A stretch of DNA of 64,000 bases from the NCBI GenBank assembly GCA_035450685.1, contig DAOTNF010000002.1, forward strand, positions 62,001-126,000, read 5' to 3'. The number at the start of each line of letters is the position of its first letter. Positions within the stretch are counted from its first letter, which is position 1. Under the pieces are notes generated by a model. That model did no database searches. It was not told where the DNA came from and saw nothing but the letters and a program-made list of their open reading frames with translations. Source of the DNA: Syntrophosphaera sp035450685 (GTDB lineage: Bacteria > Cloacimonadota > Cloacimonadia > Cloacimonadales > Cloacimonadaceae). Below are positions 42,001 through 50,250 of the stretch, one piece after another. The translations under genes and the position numbers were made by a program.

Positions 42001-43585
42001 CAACAACCCCAAGTCCATAAGCACCACCAGCTCACCCGGAACTGGCTATTACGCTGGCATCTATGGTTATGGAACCACCATCAAAGGCCTTCTCCACGAC
42101 CTGCTGCGCACTACCCACACCACAGAATACTCATATACCGCCGCCACCACTCAACTCAAATACACCGACCAGGATCCCAACAACCCCAACAACGTCATTG
42201 AGATCTACACCCGCTGGAGCATTGACGCGGACTCGTATGGCGGCAGCGCATCAGACTGGAACAAGGAACACACCTGGAGTAAAAGCCATGGCGGTTTTGG
42301 CGACAACGCCCCCGCCGGCACCGACCTCCACCATCTGAGACCCTGCGACGCGACCGTGAATTCCTCCAAGAGCAACAAGGACTTCGATAACGGGGGAACC
42401 GCCGTAACAGACGACTCCCCGCCTCCCGGATACACCGGCGCCACCGGTTGTTACCAGACATATAACACTTGGGAACCGCGTCCCGAGGACAAAGGCGACG
42501 TGGCCCGCATCATCATGTATATGGCGGTTCGCTATGAAGGCACGGACACATCCTACGATCTTGAGCTTGTAGACCACGATTATTCCGATGCAAGCCAAAA
42601 CCTTCCCTATTATGGCAAACTGGCCACCCTGCTGCAATGGCACGTAGCCGACCCGCCTGATGCCTGGGAAGTCCGCCGCAACAACAGGATCGCCGAACGC
42701 CAGGGCAACCGCAATCCCTTCATCGATATGCCTGGCTACGCGGCCCGCATCTGGGCGCCCTGTCCGCTCTTCAACACCGATGTCGGCACCACCAGCTTCA
42801 CCGCCAACTGGAGCGTTCCCATCACAGCCACTCGCTATTATCTTCAGGTGGCTACTGATAGCCTTTTCACCAATCTTGTTACGGCTTATTCAAACCTGAA
42901 TGTGAACCTTGCCACCAGCCGTTCAGTTACAGGACTCCAAGCTGGCGGAACCTATTATTACCGCTTGCGTTCTTATTTCGAGGATGATTATGGAATGTGG
43001 TCGCCCTATCTTCAGGTGGTTCTGGATGATCCTGTCATGGCTACGGCAATCATCACCCCTTCCCAGACCCTCGAAGAAATCAACCTGGCTGGCTCCATAC
43101 TCACTTTGACCCTCTCCAATGCCACTTTTACCGATGCGACCTTACTTGCCGCCAACTTCATTCTCAACAACGCCCCCGCGGGGCTGAGCGTCGCCAGTGT
43201 CAGCTATGTGAACGCAAGCACGGCGCGGATCACTCTTGGCTTCAATGGCATGGATTTTGACCAGAACTACCCAAATTTCTCGGTAACTGTCAATTCTGCC
43301 GAGCTCAGCGTTCCCTACAACGTGACCAGCAACGCCATCACCATCCACGCGCATGTGGAAGGCACAGCCACGCTGGCCCTGGAAGGCTCAAACCTGAAGC
43401 TGACCATCACGCCTGTGCCCGGAGCGGCGTCCTACCGAATATTTGGTTCCACCGATCCCTACGGGCAATATACCGACATCGGTTCGGCGGGAGTCTTTGA
43501 TCCGGCGGAAAGCAATGTCTGGAGAATCCCACTTGACCATTTCACGGAACCAAGGCACTTTTTCAAAGTATCCGCCGTCTTGTGA
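39026..43585 (+). CDS. Large secreted endonuclease I-family protein with lamin-tail and fibronectin-type domains
   Basis: 1519 residues from the ATG at 39026 (TGGAG upstream and a signal peptide MLKYIFVFTLLLTAAFCYA). N-terminal jelly-roll-like domain to about 270; two similar beta repeats (about 275-390 and 391-495); a fibronectin III-like domain starting near 505 that is interrupted by a lamin-tail domain (about 541-715, LFISEYVEGSSNNKYLEIFNG); a third beta repeat near 770-880; a fibronectin-like region near 890-1000; an endonuclease I (EndA/NucM) domain about 1005-1250 with the ββα-metal signature WNKEHTWSKSH near 1077-1087, DLHHLRP near 1100 and NSSKSNKDF near 1112; then further beta domains. 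Probably an extracellular or surface DNase/RNase for nutrient scavenging. No FlgD-type sorting domain is clear at the end. Confidence 0.85.
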   Translation: MLKYIFVFTLLLTAAFCYAQITVFADDFSTHQNTGWTTGGQIGSSAFSVSRSGVDWGARRNTDPAQLELSNDASGATNVAGWVFASTPTGGFASPYNPTLKSTNGQISWYVNLRQVRTDPSGFGSGNYGVAFILAGTSTTANNNGTGYALALGQSGSTDPLRLVRYSTGITSFTNIITSNTGGLSDFGNEYLSAKVTYSPETDTWELFLRNDGTSGFSDPQSGTLVSQGTAVDGTYTSTVLGYLGAYWQGSTSANQTAFFDNIAVQVTPNHVSYLNVQPLELSGFYYILNNGPSPQQHFSVSGSDLIQNITISPSEHYEISTSEGTGFVPANPITLAPVGGVVSATYIYVRLKAGLPAQDYQGENISVSTMGADTQNVVCGGSVLAPGITVSPATLSGFSYMYGLGPSGEQTFTVSGQNVYSDINLTAPAEFEISASSGSGFGASIVLSPTKSSIPATTIYVRLKAGLNVGEYFNRNITLSASGAANKTVSCSGSVTSGATPQAPTALAATDVSPTSFTANWTPVDNATSYRLDVFTGSDIEDLFISEYVEGSSNNKYLEIFNGTSSSVDLSDYRLQTYYNGSTNPAGNVQLSGTIASGACVVYQNSAAQLTLPPGVTAIDNSSVNFNGNDAVALYKISTGSFVDVFGRMGEDPGDYWGTPPNITKDQTLVRKASVSAGITQNPASGFPTLPTEWDFYPVDTATYLGSHSCGRAISYVPGYQNLDVGNVSSFTVTGLAENTQYKYLVRAVNPYGTSANSNTIEVTTTSSTAPAIYVSGTLNPFSTSEGTPSLAQSYTLSSANLSQNVSIAIPAGFELSVDGGNNYTAGAASVSPSFNGQVWVRLSGANSGTYSGSLAHSSTGATTVYLAVNGVVTGENINAPTIQAHNITGYPAYTSISLEWSTGNGAYRVVKINTSNSFTAPADGSSPAANTFYTGSGEQVVYNGATEYLEGDPFNGCTVTNLTPNTVYWFRIYEYNGTGIDTRYLTTTASNNPKSISTTSSPGTGYYAGIYGYGTTIKGLLHDLLRTTHTTEYSYTAATTQLKYTDQDPNNPNNVIEIYTRWSIDADSYGGSASDWNKEHTWSKSHGGFGDNAPAGTDLHHLRPCDATVNSSKSNKDFDNGGTAVTDDSPPPGYTGATGCYQTYNTWEPRPEDKGDVARIIMYMAVRYEGTDTSYDLELVDHDYSDASQNLPYYGKLATLLQWHVADPPDAWEVRRNNRIAERQGNRNPFIDMPGYAARIWAPCPLFNTDVGTTSFTANWSVPITATRYYLQVATDSLFTNLVTAYSNLNVNLATSRSVTGLQAGGTYYYRLRSYFEDDYGMWSPYLQVVLDDPVMATAIITPSQTLEEINLAGSILTLTLSNATFTDATLLAANFILNNAPAGLSVASVSYVNASTARITLGFNGMDFDQNYPNFSVTVNSAELSVPYNVTSNAITIHAHVEGTATLALEGSNLKLTITPVPGAASYRIFGSTDPYGQYTDIGSAGVFDPAESNVWRIPLDHFTEPRHFFKVSAVL

Positions 43586-43699
43586 GTATAGCCCTCTTGC
43601 AAGCTGAGCGGGTTGTTCGTTGATTGTGAACAAGTTAGCTGTATTCCAAGAGTCGCTGTATTACTTGCCTTGCTTAACTTATAGTGCCTACATTATCGA

Positions 43700-43795
43700 T
43701 TATACTTCATAGCGCCCTCCTTTGCTGCTACTGGATTTGCCGCCATCATCCTTAGGTCATCCTTATAAATTATAAGGTTGACCCCAGGAAGACTC
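43700..43795 (+). repeat. Dispersed palindromic element, copy E (extended form)
   Basis: Core 43750-43788 with arms CCTTAGGTCATCCTTATAA and TTATAAGGTTGACCCCAGG around one base. The upstream flank has TTTGCTGCTACTGG and TTCATAGCGCCCTCC, matching copies A, D and F. Confidence 0.85.
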
Positions 43796-43914
43796 ACGCT
43801 TCGTTGCCTCGTGCGCACGAGGGCAAACGGTGGCGGCAGTTGCTGAGCTACCGGGCCGAGTTACCCGAGTCTGGCTCTGGAAGCAGCGTCCCGTCTGGCT
43901 GGGAAGGATCGTAG

Positions 43915-43932
43915 CCCCTATATATATAGGGG
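43915..43932. repeat. 18-bp perfect palindrome
   Basis: CCCCTATATATATAGGGG. Degenerate relatives appear near 281-298 and 35974, also within repeat islands. Confidence 0.8.
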
Positions 43933-43999
43933 CGTAAAACGAGTTTATGGGAGGATGAAAGAGTGTTCTTCGTTTCTAATCTTACGCGGAGTTTTAGAA

Positions 44000-44095
44000 A
44001 AGACTGGATCCCGGGTCAAGCGGTTCACGCAGATATGCGCGGATAAAAGGCGCAGATTGCCGCGGATTGAGGTTATTGGGTGCGGTTTTGGGATT
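44000..44095 (+). repeat. CTGCG-type repeat, copy 3
   Basis: Direct-orientation counterpart of the repeat at 36790-36870; starts at a GACTGGATCCCGGGTCA junction and runs through GCGGTTCACGCAGAT and GCAGATTGCCGCGGATTG. Confidence 0.8.
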
Positions 44096-44106
44096 GAGTG
44101 GTTGTT

Positions 44107-44150
44107 TCTAAAAGACTGGGTCACGGCTCGTAGGCCGTGATGACACGGTA
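44107..44150 (+). repeat. CCCGGG-stem hairpin repeat, variant with compensated stem
   Basis: AAAAGACTGGG, then the stem TCACGGC/GCCGTGA around six bases, then TGACACGG. The outer sequence equals the other copies but the stem has changed on both sides. Confidence 0.7.
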
Positions 44151-44255
44151 GATAGTCTGGGGGTGCTTTGTTTCGGTGTCGGGTGATTGTTTTTGGCTGG
44201 ACACTCGCCCATATTCTGTTCTTTTAATTCGTGTTAATTTGTGTAATTTGTGGAT

Positions 44256-44303
44256 GTTTTTAAAAGACTGGATCCCGGGTCAAGCTCGGGATGACACGCT
44301 TTG
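44256..44303 (+). repeat. CCCGGG-stem hairpin repeat, copy
   Basis: AAAAGACTGGA followed by a TCCCG/CGGGA stem and TGACACG. It is nearly identical in its outer parts to the copies at 44107 and 36592. Confidence 0.75.
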
Positions 44304-44425
44304 AGATTTGATGTGATCCATAGATTTTTGAACACCCTCAGACCAGGGCTGTCTGAGATTTAAGATTGACAAACAAATTGCATCCAATTTTGTTGCAGAT
44401 AGAGAAAAAACAAGGGAGTTTGCCG

Positions 44426-45526
44426 ATGCAGACACTATTCAGCGGGATACTGGCCTTTGAATATCAGCAGGCGATCATGATCGTGATCGGGCTGGTGCTG
44501 ATCTATCTGGCCATCGCCAAAAAATATGAGCCGGCTCTTTTGCTGCCGATCGGGTTTGGCACCATTCTGACCAACATTCCCCTCTCGGCCGCGGTGGGAG
44601 AGCATGGCCCCCTCAAAATCCTTTTCGACGCGGGCATCTCCACCGAGCTTTTCCCCCTGCTGATCTTTATTGGCATTGGAGCGATGATAGACTTCACTCC
44701 CTTGCTGAAAAACCCTTCCATGCTGCTGTTTGGCGCGGCGGCACAGCTTGGTATCTTTGTCACGCTGATATTGGCCACCCTATTGGGTTTCGACCTCAAA
44801 CAAGCCGGAGCGATAGGAATAATCGGCGCCGCCGACGGGCCCACCTCCATCTATGTTGCCAACCGTTTTGCCCGCGAGCTGTTACCTGCCATATCCGTGG
44901 CTGCATATTCATACATGGCTCTGGTGCCCATCATCCAGCCTCCGGTGATCCGCCTGCTTACCACCCGGGAAGAGCGCAAGATCCACATGGACTACAACTC
45001 CGGCGACGTACCGAAGATAGTAAAGGTGATTTTCCCCATTGCCATCACCCTGATAGCGGGCATTCTTGTTCCCGCTTCGGTGGCCTTGATCGGGTTCCTG
45101 ATGTTCGGCAATCTGATCCGTGAATGCGGTGTGCTGGAAGGCCTTTCCAAGACAGCCCAGAACGAACTGGTAAATATCGTCACCATCTTTCTGGGCATCA
45201 GCATCGCCTCCACCATGAAAGGCGCCAACTTCTTGCGCCCGGAAACACTGCTCATCTTCTGCCTGGGACTGGTTGCCTTTGTGTTCGACACGGCGGGGGG
45301 AGTGCTCTTTGCCAAGCTGCTGAACCTTTTTCGCAAACAAAAGATTAACCCCATGGTGGGAGCCTGCGGTATCTCCGCCTTCCCGATGTCCGCACGGGTG
45401 GTTCATAACATGGGTCAAAAAGAAGACCCCTTCAATTTCCTGCTCATGCCGGCAGTAAGCATCAATGTGGGCGGCCAGATCGGTTCGGTGATTGCCGGAG
45501 GATTGATTCTGGCTCTGCTTGGATAA
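44426..45526 (+). CDS. oadB: Sodium-pumping decarboxylase subunit beta (OadB/GcdB/MmdB family)
   Basis: 366 residues from the ATG at 44426 (GGGAG seven bases upstream; an upstream in-frame start lacks one). Integral membrane protein with about nine hydrophobic segments. Family signatures: ADGPTSIYVANRF near 133-147, containing the conserved Asp needed for Na+ transport, and GACGISAFPMSARVVHNMGQ near 310-330. It couples decarboxylation of biotin-bound CO2 to Na+ export. No alpha or biotin subunit gene is adjacent; a gamma-like gene lies at 55.45 kb. Confidence 0.93.
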   Translation: MQTLFSGILAFEYQQAIMIVIGLVLIYLAIAKKYEPALLLPIGFGTILTNIPLSAAVGEHGPLKILFDAGISTELFPLLIFIGIGAMIDFTPLLKNPSMLLFGAAAQLGIFVTLILATLLGFDLKQAGAIGIIGAADGPTSIYVANRFARELLPAISVAAYSYMALVPIIQPPVIRLLTTREERKIHMDYNSGDVPKIVKVIFPIAITLIAGILVPASVALIGFLMFGNLIRECGVLEGLSKTAQNELVNIVTIFLGISIASTMKGANFLRPETLLIFCLGLVAFVFDTAGGVLFAKLLNLFRKQKINPMVGACGISAFPMSARVVHNMGQKEDPFNFLLMPAVSINVGGQIGSVIAGGLILALLG

Positions 45527-45530
45527 CACT

Positions 45531-45926
45531 ATGGAAGTTTCCGGACAATTTGACAAACTATTGAAAGCGGCAAAAGAAGCGTCTTTGAACGCCTACGTCC
45601 CCTATTCCGGCTATAAAGTGGGAGCGGCTCTGCTATGCGGTGACGGAACCGTCTTCACCGGCTGCAATGTGGAAAATGCCTCCTACTCACTGACCATCTG
45701 CGCCGAACGCAACGCGGTGTTTCAGGCGGTGAATGCAGGATTTCGGGACTTCGTGGCCATCGCCATCTATGTGGATAGTGACAAGCTTTTCCCGCCCTGC
45801 GGCGCCTGCCGTCAGGTGTTGGCGGAGTTCAATCCCACCATGGAAGTGCTCTATGCCAACCGCGCGCAAATCTGCCGGAGCAACCTGGAATCGCTGCTTC
45901 CCCAGGCCTTCACTTTGAAAAGCTGA
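45531..45926 (+). CDS. cdd: Cytidine deaminase
   Basis: Hydrolytic deamination of cytidine/deoxycytidine to uridine/deoxyuridine. 131 residues, the homotetrameric short form. The zinc site is C57-A-E59 (CAER, catalytic Glu) and C90/C93 (PCGACRQ). The ATG at 45531 is five bases after the oadB stop; an in-frame TTG at 45519 overlaps oadB and is less likely. It lies immediately before the PflA-like gene. Confidence 0.92.
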   Translation: MEVSGQFDKLLKAAKEASLNAYVPYSGYKVGAALLCGDGTVFTGCNVENASYSLTICAERNAVFQAVNAGFRDFVAIAIYVDSDKLFPPCGACRQVLAEFNPTMEVLYANRAQICRSNLESLLPQAFTLKS

Positions 45927-45928
45927 AT

Positions 45929-46882
45929 ATGAGAATGAATCCGGAGCTTGCCAGTTGCACAATCTGCCCCCAGAAATGCGGGGTAAACCGCTACGAGAAG
46001 TTGGGATTCTGCCGCGCGGGAAGCGAAATCAAGATCAACCTTGCCCAGTTGCACCACGGGGAAGAACCCGTCCTGAGCGGAAGCGGAGGAAGTGGAACAG
46101 TCTTTCTGGCGCATTGCAATCTGCGCTGCCGCTTTTGCCAGAACCACGAAATCTCGCATCTGGGCTGGGGCAGGTATTATACACGGAAAGAATGCGTTAA
46201 GCTGATCCTGGAGCTTCAGAAAGCCGGGGCTCACAACATCAATTTCGTCTCCCCCACCCATTTTAGCCTCCAACTGGCTGAGGTCATAAGGGACGCGAAA
46301 GCCGCGGGGCTGACGATACCGGTCGTCTGGAACAGCAACGCCTATGAAAAGGTGGAAACCCTGGTCAGGCTGGAAGGCCTGGTCGATATCTATCTGCCTG
46401 ATTACAAATACGCCCATAATGCCTACAGCCAGAAATACTCGCAAGCCAAAGACTACCCCCGCATCGCCCTGGAAGCAATCCACGAGATGCAGCGCCAGGT
46501 TGGGGAGTTGCAGCTCGACAGCCAGGGCATAGCCCAACGTGGTTTGTTGATCCGGCATCTGGTATTGCCCAATGGCATTTCCGGCTCCCGAAAAGCGCTT
46601 TATGAGCTGCGGGAAAAGCTTGGCGCGGAGATCGCCGTCAGCCTGATGTCCCAATACTACCCAACTCTACAAGCCGCTGAACACAAGGAACTGAGCAGGG
46701 GAATCAGTTTCGAGGAATACCAGGATGCCCTTGAGGCGGCTCGGGAACTGGAAATTGACCTCATCTTCACCCAGGAACTGTCCCCGTCTTCCGATTGGAC
46801 ACCCCAGTTTACAGAAAGGGGCAGTAAGTTGGAAGGAAAGAACTTGCACTTTAGAGGAAAACACATACATGCCAAAGTTTAG
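45929..46882 (+). CDS. PflA-like radical SAM protein (COG1313 type)
   Basis: 317 residues. Radical SAM 4Fe-4S motif CNLRCRFC with C63, C67 and C70, preceded by an N-terminal cysteine set C10, C13, C17 and C28 (CTICPQKCG...GFC) that is typical of this uncharacterised branch related to pyruvate formate-lyase activases. The substrate is unknown; glycyl-radical activation is a family-based guess and no glycyl radical enzyme is nearby. Two bases after cdd, and overlapping the amidase gene by 14. Confidence 0.82.
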   Translation: MRMNPELASCTICPQKCGVNRYEKLGFCRAGSEIKINLAQLHHGEEPVLSGSGGSGTVFLAHCNLRCRFCQNHEISHLGWGRYYTRKECVKLILELQKAGAHNINFVSPTHFSLQLAEVIRDAKAAGLTIPVVWNSNAYEKVETLVRLEGLVDIYLPDYKYAHNAYSQKYSQAKDYPRIALEAIHEMQRQVGELQLDSQGIAQRGLLIRHLVLPNGISGSRKALYELREKLGAEIAVSLMSQYYPTLQAAEHKELSRGISFEEYQDALEAARELEIDLIFTQELSPSSDWTPQFTERGSKLEGKNLHFRGKHIHAKV

Positions 46883-47987
46883 ACTGATACTTTTAACCCT
46901 TGTTATCTCACTATGTTCGGCGCTGAATGCCGGGCTGAACGTCCATGTGAAGAATGACAAATCGCAGCACACACTTTCCACGTCTTTGATAAATGGAGTG
47001 GAATATGCTGACTTCAAAAACATCAACCCCCTTTTCGGCTCGGTAACCAAGGAAGACCGTGCCGATCACAGATACTATTTCCATCTGTATGGCGAGCAGT
47101 TTGTCTTCTTTTTAGATTCCGCCTACTATACTTACAAGACGGAAACGTTCTGCATGCAGTATCCCCTCGCCCAGAGCGGATCCGAGTATCTGATACCCCT
47201 GGTCTTTCTCACTGAGCACCTGCCCCTGCATTTCCCGCAGTCTGTTCAATACAGGGGAAAAACCCTGCAAATTACCAAAGCCAAGGACAAATCCGTGCTG
47301 AGGATTGTGCTCGATCCGGGGCATGGAGGCAAAGACCCCGGCGCGGTTGGAAAAAAGGGAACACGGGAGAAAGACCTGAACCTGAATGTCTGCCTGAAAC
47401 TCAAGCAGTTACTGGAAAAAGAGCTGGGCATAACAGTTCTGATGACCCGCTCGGATGACCGGTTTGTATCCTTGGGGGAAAGGACAAGATTTGCCAACGA
47501 GAAAAAGGCGGATTTGTTTGTCTCGGTGCACACCAACGCCTCATACAGCCGGTCAACCAAAGGTTTGGAGACCTATTACCTTTCCACCGCCAAAAACACC
47601 GACAGCAGAGCTGTGGAAGCCCTGGAAAACGGGGTTGTCGAGCTGTATGAAGGAGCGGAGGAGAAACAGAAGTATGACGATCTGGACTTCATCCTCAGCG
47701 ACCTGAGCCAGGCAGAGCACCTGGAGAACAGCAATTCACTGGCAATCTGGGTGCACAAGAACATGGTGGCGGGCACCAAGTCGCAAGATCGGGGCGTGAA
47801 GCAGGCCAACTTCTGGGTGCTGCGTGGCGCTTTCATGCCTTCGATTTTGATAGAGATGGGTTTTATCTCCAACCTGGAAGAAGAAGCCATGCTGAACAAT
47901 CCCAGCTACCAGGAACGGATGGCAAGAGCCATTTTTGAAGGCATCAAGCACTTCAAACACCGTTTTGACCGGATCAGGAATGCCTGA
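46869..47987 (+). CDS. N-acetylmuramoyl-L-alanine amidase (Amidase_3)
   Basis: 372 residues from the ATG at 46869, giving a signal peptide (LILLTLVISLCSALNAG). An N-terminal copper-amine-oxidase-like or AMIN-type region (to about 135) precedes the zinc amidase: LDPGHGGKDPG near 147 with the first His, EKDLNLNV with the Glu ligand near 163, SVHTNAS near 219 with the second His, and IEMGFISN near 328 with the catalytic Glu. Cleaves peptide stems from glycan in the periplasm. It overlaps the upstream gene by 14 bases. Confidence 0.9.
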   Translation: MPKFRLILLTLVISLCSALNAGLNVHVKNDKSQHTLSTSLINGVEYADFKNINPLFGSVTKEDRADHRYYFHLYGEQFVFFLDSAYYTYKTETFCMQYPLAQSGSEYLIPLVFLTEHLPLHFPQSVQYRGKTLQITKAKDKSVLRIVLDPGHGGKDPGAVGKKGTREKDLNLNVCLKLKQLLEKELGITVLMTRSDDRFVSLGERTRFANEKKADLFVSVHTNASYSRSTKGLETYYLSTAKNTDSRAVEALENGVVELYEGAEEKQKYDDLDFILSDLSQAEHLENSNSLAIWVHKNMVAGTKSQDRGVKQANFWVLRGAFMPSILIEMGFISNLEEEAMLNNPSYQERMARAIFEGIKHFKHRFDRIRNA

Positions 47988-48002
47988 GGGAGTATAAAAG
48001 CT

Positions 48003-49268
48003 TTGCCCCTGAAGATATTGGAAGTTCAAGCCAAGTCTCTGGCAGCCAAAGCGGGAATTAAAGCCAGAGACGAAATCCTGAGCATCAATGGGATGCCTGT
48101 CGCGGATTTCTTTGACCTCCAATATTACGCCAATGACTTTCTGCTCGACATTGAGCTGAGGTCTCCCTCCGGGGAAGTCAGGCAAACCAGCATCGAGAGG
48201 CTTCCGGGAAAAGCCCTGGGGCTGGAGCCTGTCGAATACAAACACAAGCTGTGCCAAAACCACTGTGTGTTCTGTTTTGTCGATCAGATGCCTCCAGGGA
48301 TGAGGCCAAGCCTCTATCGCAAAGACGATGACTACCTTTTTTCCCACACTTTCGGAAACTATATCACGCTTTCCAACCTTACGCCCCGGGAACTGAAACG
48401 CATTACAGACCAGCACATTTCGCCCCTGTATGTTTCCCTGCACACCACCAATCCGGAATTGCGCAAGCAAATGATGGGCTACGACAAAGACTTTGACATC
48501 CTGAAGCTGATGGCAAAACTCTCCCGCAAGGGAATATCTTTTCATGTGCAAATTGTTTGCGTGCCGGGATACAATACAGGTGAGGAGCTGCGCAAAAGCC
48601 TTGCAGACCTGGCTCGATCCAGGATAAACTTGCTTTCCATCGGCGTAGTGCCGGTGGGGCTTACCAAATTCCGCAGCAGGCTGACCAGGCTGGAGGCCAT
48701 CGACTCAGCTATGGCCAGGGATATTCTTTCCATCTGCGCCGCGGCGAGGCAAAAGCACGATATTGTCCAGGCGGCGGACGAATTGTTCCTTTTGGCTGGC
48801 GAACCCATCCCCGGTCTTGATTATTATGGGGATTTTCCCCAGTTGGAAAATGGAATTGGCATGCTTCGGTTGACCCGCGAAAACTTCAAAAAAAAGAGGA
48901 AAGCACTGCTGCGCGAGCTGGACAAGGCTGCCTTGCCTTTTCATCTACTAACGGCAAGGTCTGCCCGCGAGACCATTGACTCACTGGCCGAGAGCATGAA
49001 CAAAGGTCTGGACAGGTCTTCGGTGCAGGTGCAGAGCATCACAAACAAGTTTTTTGGCGAACAAGTCAGCGTAAGTGGATTACTTACGGCAAAAGACATT
49101 CTTGAGCAGCACAATGCCGGACAAAGCGGGGCAGTGATGCTGCCAAACAACCTTTTCAACAGCGATTGCCTGACTCTGGATGGGATTTCCCAACTGGGTC
49201 TGAAGGAACGTTTGAAACGTCCTCTGTTGGTCGTTGACCAGTATTTTGAGGACTGGAAATGGATTTAA
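48003..49268 (+). CDS. DUF512-family protein (PDZ plus Fe-S radical-SAM-like)
   Basis: 421 residues. PDZ-like domain about 1-60 (AGIKARDEILSINGMPV), then CQNHCVFC with C84, C88 and C91, which is a radical-SAM-like cluster motif, then the DUF512 domain to the end. The family is broadly conserved in anaerobes; the reaction is not established. The TTG start at 48003 has GGGAG upstream. It follows the amidase by 15 bases. Confidence 0.85.
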   Translation: MPLKILEVQAKSLAAKAGIKARDEILSINGMPVADFFDLQYYANDFLLDIELRSPSGEVRQTSIERLPGKALGLEPVEYKHKLCQNHCVFCFVDQMPPGMRPSLYRKDDDYLFSHTFGNYITLSNLTPRELKRITDQHISPLYVSLHTTNPELRKQMMGYDKDFDILKLMAKLSRKGISFHVQIVCVPGYNTGEELRKSLADLARSRINLLSIGVVPVGLTKFRSRLTRLEAIDSAMARDILSICAAARQKHDIVQAADELFLLAGEPIPGLDYYGDFPQLENGIGMLRLTRENFKKKRKALLRELDKAALPFHLLTARSARETIDSLAESMNKGLDRSSVQVQSITNKFFGEQVSVSGLLTAKDILEQHNAGQSGAVMLPNNLFNSDCLTLDGISQLGLKERLKRPLLVVDQYFEDWKWI

Positions 49269-49312
49269 CATGATCAGACACTGATCAAAAAGCTATTGGG
49301 GAGATGAATCTT

Positions 49313-50242
49313 ATGAGAAAAGCAGGATTGATATTGATCGTGGCAGCTTTGTTGCTGCTTCCGGGTTGCCTGAGCGAGCAAACCCGCCTCGAAAAGGCCA
49401 ACCGTGATTTGGGCACCAAGAAGAATCCTATCAAAATGTATTTTGTGCCTTCCATGGAGGCAGGCAAGGTGGTCACCAGCGGCGAAGCCATAGCGAAGTT
49501 CCTGGAGCAGGAAACGGGAATGCACTTCCGGGTTGCCGTGCCAACCAGCTATGCCGCCGTGATCGAGGCCTTGGGCACATACCAGGCGGATGTCGCCTGG
49601 CTGCCGACCTTTGCATATATCCTGGCCAAGGAAAAATACGACGCCAAGGTTGAGTTTATGACTATCCGTGAAGGTTTGACCAAATACAGGGGACAGTTTG
49701 TGGTGCGTGCCGACAGTGACATCATAAGCCTGGAAGATATTGCCGGCAAAACGATTGCCTACACCGACGCCGCCTCCACCTCCGGTTATATCTATCCCTC
49801 CGCGATACTCAAGCAAAAGGGGATTGAGCCGGGTGAGATATTTTACGCGGGCGGGCACCCCCAGGCGATAACCGCGGTGTACAACAAAACAGTAGACGTC
49901 GCCTGCACCTATTGGTCACCACCCAATGCCAAGGGGGTTCCCATGGATGCCAGGGAAAAGCTGCTGGAAACCTATCCTGACGTATTTGAAAAGCTTAGAA
50001 TTCTGGACTTTACGGATTGGATACCAAACGATACGGTCACCATCAGAAAGAACTTCCCCACCGTTATCGAGAACAAGCTGATTGCCGCCCTGGAGAAATA
50101 CAGTTCCAGCGAGGAAGGCAGGGAAAATTTGCGCGCGCTGTATGACATCGATGGCCTGAGCCGCGCCACTGATGAGGATTATGACGTGGTGCGCGAGACA
50201 CTGAAAACCATGGGTATGGATCCTGCCACATTGCTGAAGTAG
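49313..50242 (+). CDS. Phosphate/phosphonate-family ABC substrate-binding lipoprotein (PhnD-like)
   Basis: 309 residues from the ATG at 49313, nine bases after GGGGAG; an ATG at 49304 abuts the ribosome site and is less likely. Lipobox LLPGC with the acylated C19. Periplasmic-binding fold with YFVPSMEAGKV, VAVPTSYAAVIEAL, DVAWLPTFAYI and YTDAASTSGYIYPS, which match the PhnD/PtxB family. The ligand (phosphonate, phosphite or phosphate) cannot be fixed. Paired with the ATPase gene eight bases downstream. Confidence 0.85.
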   Translation: MRKAGLILIVAALLLLPGCLSEQTRLEKANRDLGTKKNPIKMYFVPSMEAGKVVTSGEAIAKFLEQETGMHFRVAVPTSYAAVIEALGTYQADVAWLPTFAYILAKEKYDAKVEFMTIREGLTKYRGQFVVRADSDIISLEDIAGKTIAYTDAASTSGYIYPSAILKQKGIEPGEIFYAGGHPQAITAVYNKTVDVACTYWSPPNAKGVPMDAREKLLETYPDVFEKLRILDFTDWIPNDTVTIRKNFPTVIENKLIAALEKYSSSEEGRENLRALYDIDGLSRATDEDYDVVRETLKTMGMDPATLLK

Positions 50243-50250
50243 AAGAGACG

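Larger units (their letters stand above)
43586..44425. other. Gene-free repeat island
   Basis: About 840 bases without a credible gene. Contains palindromic element copy E with its flank, a CCTCGTGCGCACGAGG palindrome (43807-43822), an 18-bp palindrome at 43915, a CTGCG-type repeat at about 44017-44090 and three members of the CCCGGG-stem hairpin family (about 43996, 44110 and 44258). Confidence 0.7.

Noticed and set aside
43955..44140. 61-codon frame in the 44 kb island
   Set aside because: Consists of translated repeat sequence.
44909..45556. Minus-strand 215-codon frame
   Set aside because: Antisense shadow of oadB.
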